Below are positions 54,434 to 57,273 of a stretch of 57,273 nucleotides of DNA, one piece after another. Under the pieces are notes generated by a model. That model did not search any database and was not told where the DNA came from. It was given only the letters and a program-made list of their open reading frames with translations. The first letter of the stretch is position 1; each line of letters starts with the position of its first letter. Made by a program: the position numbers and the translations under genes. This DNA is from Branchiostoma floridae (Eukaryota; Chordata; Leptocardii; Amphioxiformes; Branchiostomatidae), in the NCBI RefSeq assembly GCF_000003815.2, contig NC_049987.1, forward strand, positions 20,000,614 to 20,057,886. The letters run 5' to 3'.

Positions 54434-55363
54434 CTAGTGAATGAGCACTTGCTTGCTATCAACATTTACATTGTTACTGTGCCAGATGAATGAATTACCG
54501 CTACTATCTAGATTTTCTTTAACGTGATACAACCAGTTATTCTTGTTACTATTCATCATATCATTTTGTTGGGACAATAGAACGTCTACTTGTAAAGGAT
54601 GTGTACATGTCTCAAGTTGTCTTAGCCGCAACCAATATTTAACTATCCTAACTGAAACATCAACATCTAATGGAAATCTTCCGAGTTCAGCTTTACATGC
54701 CAAGTTGCTGGCGTTTCTATGAACTCCTAGAATACTTTTGCAAAAACGGTTGTGAAGCACTTCAACTGGAGAATTATCCTGCAAGTGGTCTTTACCCCAA
54801 ATTTCGCTACCATATAGCATGATAGGCTTGATATATGTATCAAAAATTTTTAATAAATTCTTTATAGAGATCGGAGAGCGAATGAGGGATTTTATACTGA
54901 AGACAGCTTTACGTGCTTTGAGAGTAAGTTCTTTTTTGGCTAAGGAAAAGTTGCCCGAAGCGGACAAGAGCAGACCTAGATAACAATATGATGTGGTGGT
55001 TTCTATTTGCTTTGAATCGAACAGGAAATTCTCGTTTTTGAATTTGCGTCCTGCTTTGTTAAAAACCATAACCTTAGTTTTCTTTAAATTTACGTCTAGT
55101 TGCCACCTAGAGCAAAAAGTACTTAGTCTGTTTAATGCTAATTGTAACCCTTTGTCTGTCTCAGAGAAAATGACAACGTCGTCTGCATAAAGTAGGCAAG
55201 ATACAAGTAAGTTGTGAAGAGCGGGTGGGGAACATTCTGGGGTGTCTAATTCCTTAACTAAGTCGTTGATGAATAAATTAAAAAGTGTGGGGCTGAGATT
55301 GCAGCCCTGCTTTACACCTCTATCAGTTATGAAAGGTGGTGTTAGACCTGAGGATGTTTGCAT
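54434..55363 (-). pseudogene. LINE reverse transcriptase core (5'-truncated)
   Basis: Reverse transcriptase of a non-LTR retrotransposon, probably of the CR1/Jockey group. Seen: RGVKQGCNLSPTLFNLFIND (palm motif), CLLYADDVVIFSE with the YADD active site, LKKTKVMVFNK, CYLGLLLSASGN, YIKPIMLYGSEIWG. The N-terminal fingers are missing: upstream of about 55365 similarity ends abruptly, and the 3' part is frameshifted. A dead insertion. Confidence 0.85.
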
Positions 55364-56084
55364 TAACGCATTAGTTCATGATGATAAGAGACTTGCTAAT
55401 TCAAATTTGTCACTTCAAAGCATCATATCATTTAAGTGAATACGGTGGCCGATATTGAAATCCATTTTTATTTCAGCATTAAAGATACAATGGCCAGAAT
55501 GACTTTGACTTTTGACTAGTTATATAGCTTATATGATTTGGTTTTTCACAAATTGAGACACGTATTGGAAGTATACCGTAGCTGGAATGTCTCTGGAGGC
55601 ATAGAATGCACACAAACATGTCATATAAGTTGTCCTTTAGCGACTCAAACGTACACACTCGATATCTTTCTAGATACGCTTTCAGATAGTTTTCGGCAGT
55701 CACACATAACATCTGTAAAAACAAATATCACTCCAAAACTGAGGCTGAATTTTTCACATACGCAGCAAGAAGTTTCTACAAGTCAGTCACGCCTTTTCAG
55801 TCACCCATGATGATGGAGCTTCAGCTGGAAAAAATCCGTCCCTGAAGAGAACTGATTAAAAGATCCTTGTTCGGATGCATAAGTACGACGACTTTAAAGT
55901 TTTGGGGGTTGATTGCATTCTTCACATAGTGCAGACACCACGAGAATATGGCGCGTCAACAAATGTGCAATTTTTGTCTCAAACAAACACAGAAATCAGC
56001 TCTCAAACACATATTAAAATATACTTTCCCAAAGACAAACTATTCTTTGATACAACTATTCTTTGTAGACACACAATACTAAAA

Positions 56085-57273
56085 TTAACTCTCACCCACA
56101 GAACAAAAAGTTCTCTCACTTCGGGAGGCTTTCCCTGCCAACCAGGCTGTAGGAGTGAGCGATTTTTTTGTCTGAGTGAGAGAAATTTTGTCGATGTGAG
56201 AGCGCTTTCGGAGAAGTAGAAGAACAACTTCCTTGAGCTTTTTGTACTTCAAAAGGGCAATGAATAGTGTCATTTTCTTCAGTTCGTAATGATAAACCTT
56301 TCTAGCAGTGGCATTCTGTTATATTATATAAAAGTTTTCTCACTTCAGGAGGCTTTCCCTACTAACCCGGGAGTAGGAGTGAGGGATTTTTGGTCTGGGT
56401 GAGAGAGCAATTTTGTCGATGTGAGAGCGCTTTCGGAGTAGTAGAAGAACAACTTCATTGAGGTTTATTTAATTCAAACGCAAAATGATCACTGGCATTT
56501 TATTTAGTTTACAACGATATACATCATACAATAATGATCGCTTATACCAAACAAAAAAAAAACGAAAGATATTGTCTTGACAATCTATATTATTCAGACA
56601 CACAACGCTGAAATTCTCTCTCACCCACAGAACAAAAAGTTCTCTTCACTTCGGGAAGCTTTTCCTGCCATCCCGACTGTAGGAGTGAGCGTTTTTTTTT
56701 TCTGGGTGAGAGAGAAATTTTCTCGATGTGTACGTGTGAGCGCTTTCGGTGTAGTATAACAATAGCTTCCTTGAGTTTTGTTTACTTCAAAATGGCAATG
56801 TACACTTACATTTTGTTCAGTTTGCAACGATATACATCATACAATAATAATCACTTATACCAAATACATTCTGATAATCAATATTTTTCCGACACACAAC
56901 GCCGAAATTCTCTCTCACACACAGAACAAAAAGTTCTCTCACTTCGGGAGACTTTCCCTGCCAACCCGGCTGTAGGAGTGAGGGATTTTTTTTTTGGTTT
57001 GGGTGACAGAGAAATTTGATCGATGCGAGAGCGCATTTCGGAGTAGTGGAAGAACAACTTTCTCAGGTTTTCTTCACTTAAAACGGGCAATGAAAAAATC
57101 AGTTTCTGCAGCTTGCAATGATAAACCTTTTAACAATGACATTCTGTTATATTATAGACATTGTCTCAAAAATCATAATATTCCGACACACAACGCTGAA
57201 ATTCTCTCTCACCCACAGAACAAAAAGCTCTCTCACTTTGGGAGGCCAGCTACCAACCCGGCGTAGGAGTGAG
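56085..57273. repeat. Satellite array, ~295-bp unit, running off the window
   Basis: Five copies of CTCACTTCGGGAGGCTTTCC-like sequence at about 56117, 56338, 56647, 56938 and 57235 (spacing 222-309 bp). Most units carry inverted arms (ATTCTCTCTCACCCACAG and TCTGGGTGAGAGAGAAATTT) around a ~100-bp core. Short frames over it are by-products. Confidence 0.88.

Larger units (their letters stand above)
49739..57273. other. Repeat-dominated right flank, no host gene seen
   Basis: Upstream region of gene D followed by minisatellites, LINE fragments, a 100-N gap and a satellite array. No host exon recognised. Confidence 0.65.

Noticed and set aside
55538-55810. 90-codon plus-strand frame beside the LINE
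   Set aside because: No similarity recognised, and a minus frame of the same size overlaps it.

Overview
The window is animal nuclear DNA. Its genes have short exons with GT-AG introns, the sequence between them is AT-rich and full of SINE, LINE and MITE debris, and there are long CA/GT runs and two assembly gaps (909 N and 100 N). Gene content and repeat style fit an invertebrate deuterostome, most likely a lancelet (Branchiostoma); that assignment is an inference.

Four multi-exon genes can be reconstructed exon by exon with consistent splice phases. (A) Plus strand, 931-8031: a five-Ig-domain transmembrane receptor of Kirrel/nephrin type whose signal-peptide exon lies left of the window. 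(B) Minus strand, 24770-9966: a VWA7-like protein (signal peptide, WSH-type N-terminal region, VWA domain with a DTTGSM metal site, beta-rich C-terminal region, then a membrane anchor); part of it is lost in the 909-N gap. (C) Plus strand, 29757-33419: a 234-residue protein made of two antibiotic-biosynthesis-monooxygenase-like (ABM, dimeric alpha/beta barrel) domains. (D) Minus strand, 49738-35077: a complete 697-residue paralogue of A, including its signal-peptide exon. The order is A> <B C> <D, so the two IgSF paralogues converge on the genes between them.

The most notable points are these. B has a built-in choice of 3' end: the donor after residue K contains a stop codon, and a polyadenylation signal follows 23 nt later, so it could make both a secreted form (similar in length to vertebrate VWA7) and a membrane form. 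A and D keep the same exon lengths and nearly the same cytoplasmic motifs, but one intron is shifted by exactly 27 nt and another is absent in D. Half of the second Ig domain of A sits inside a long inverted repeat. The last exon of D carries an in-frame 24-bp minisatellite. Gene C carries a palindromic 39/42-bp minisatellite between its last two exons.

The flank right of D (49.8-57.3 kb) holds only repeats: a 40-bp minisatellite just upstream of the D start codon, an 18-bp GC-rich array, a decayed LINE reverse transcriptase, and an array of roughly 295-bp units with internal inverted repeats that runs off the window. I saw no rRNA, tRNA gene or CRISPR.
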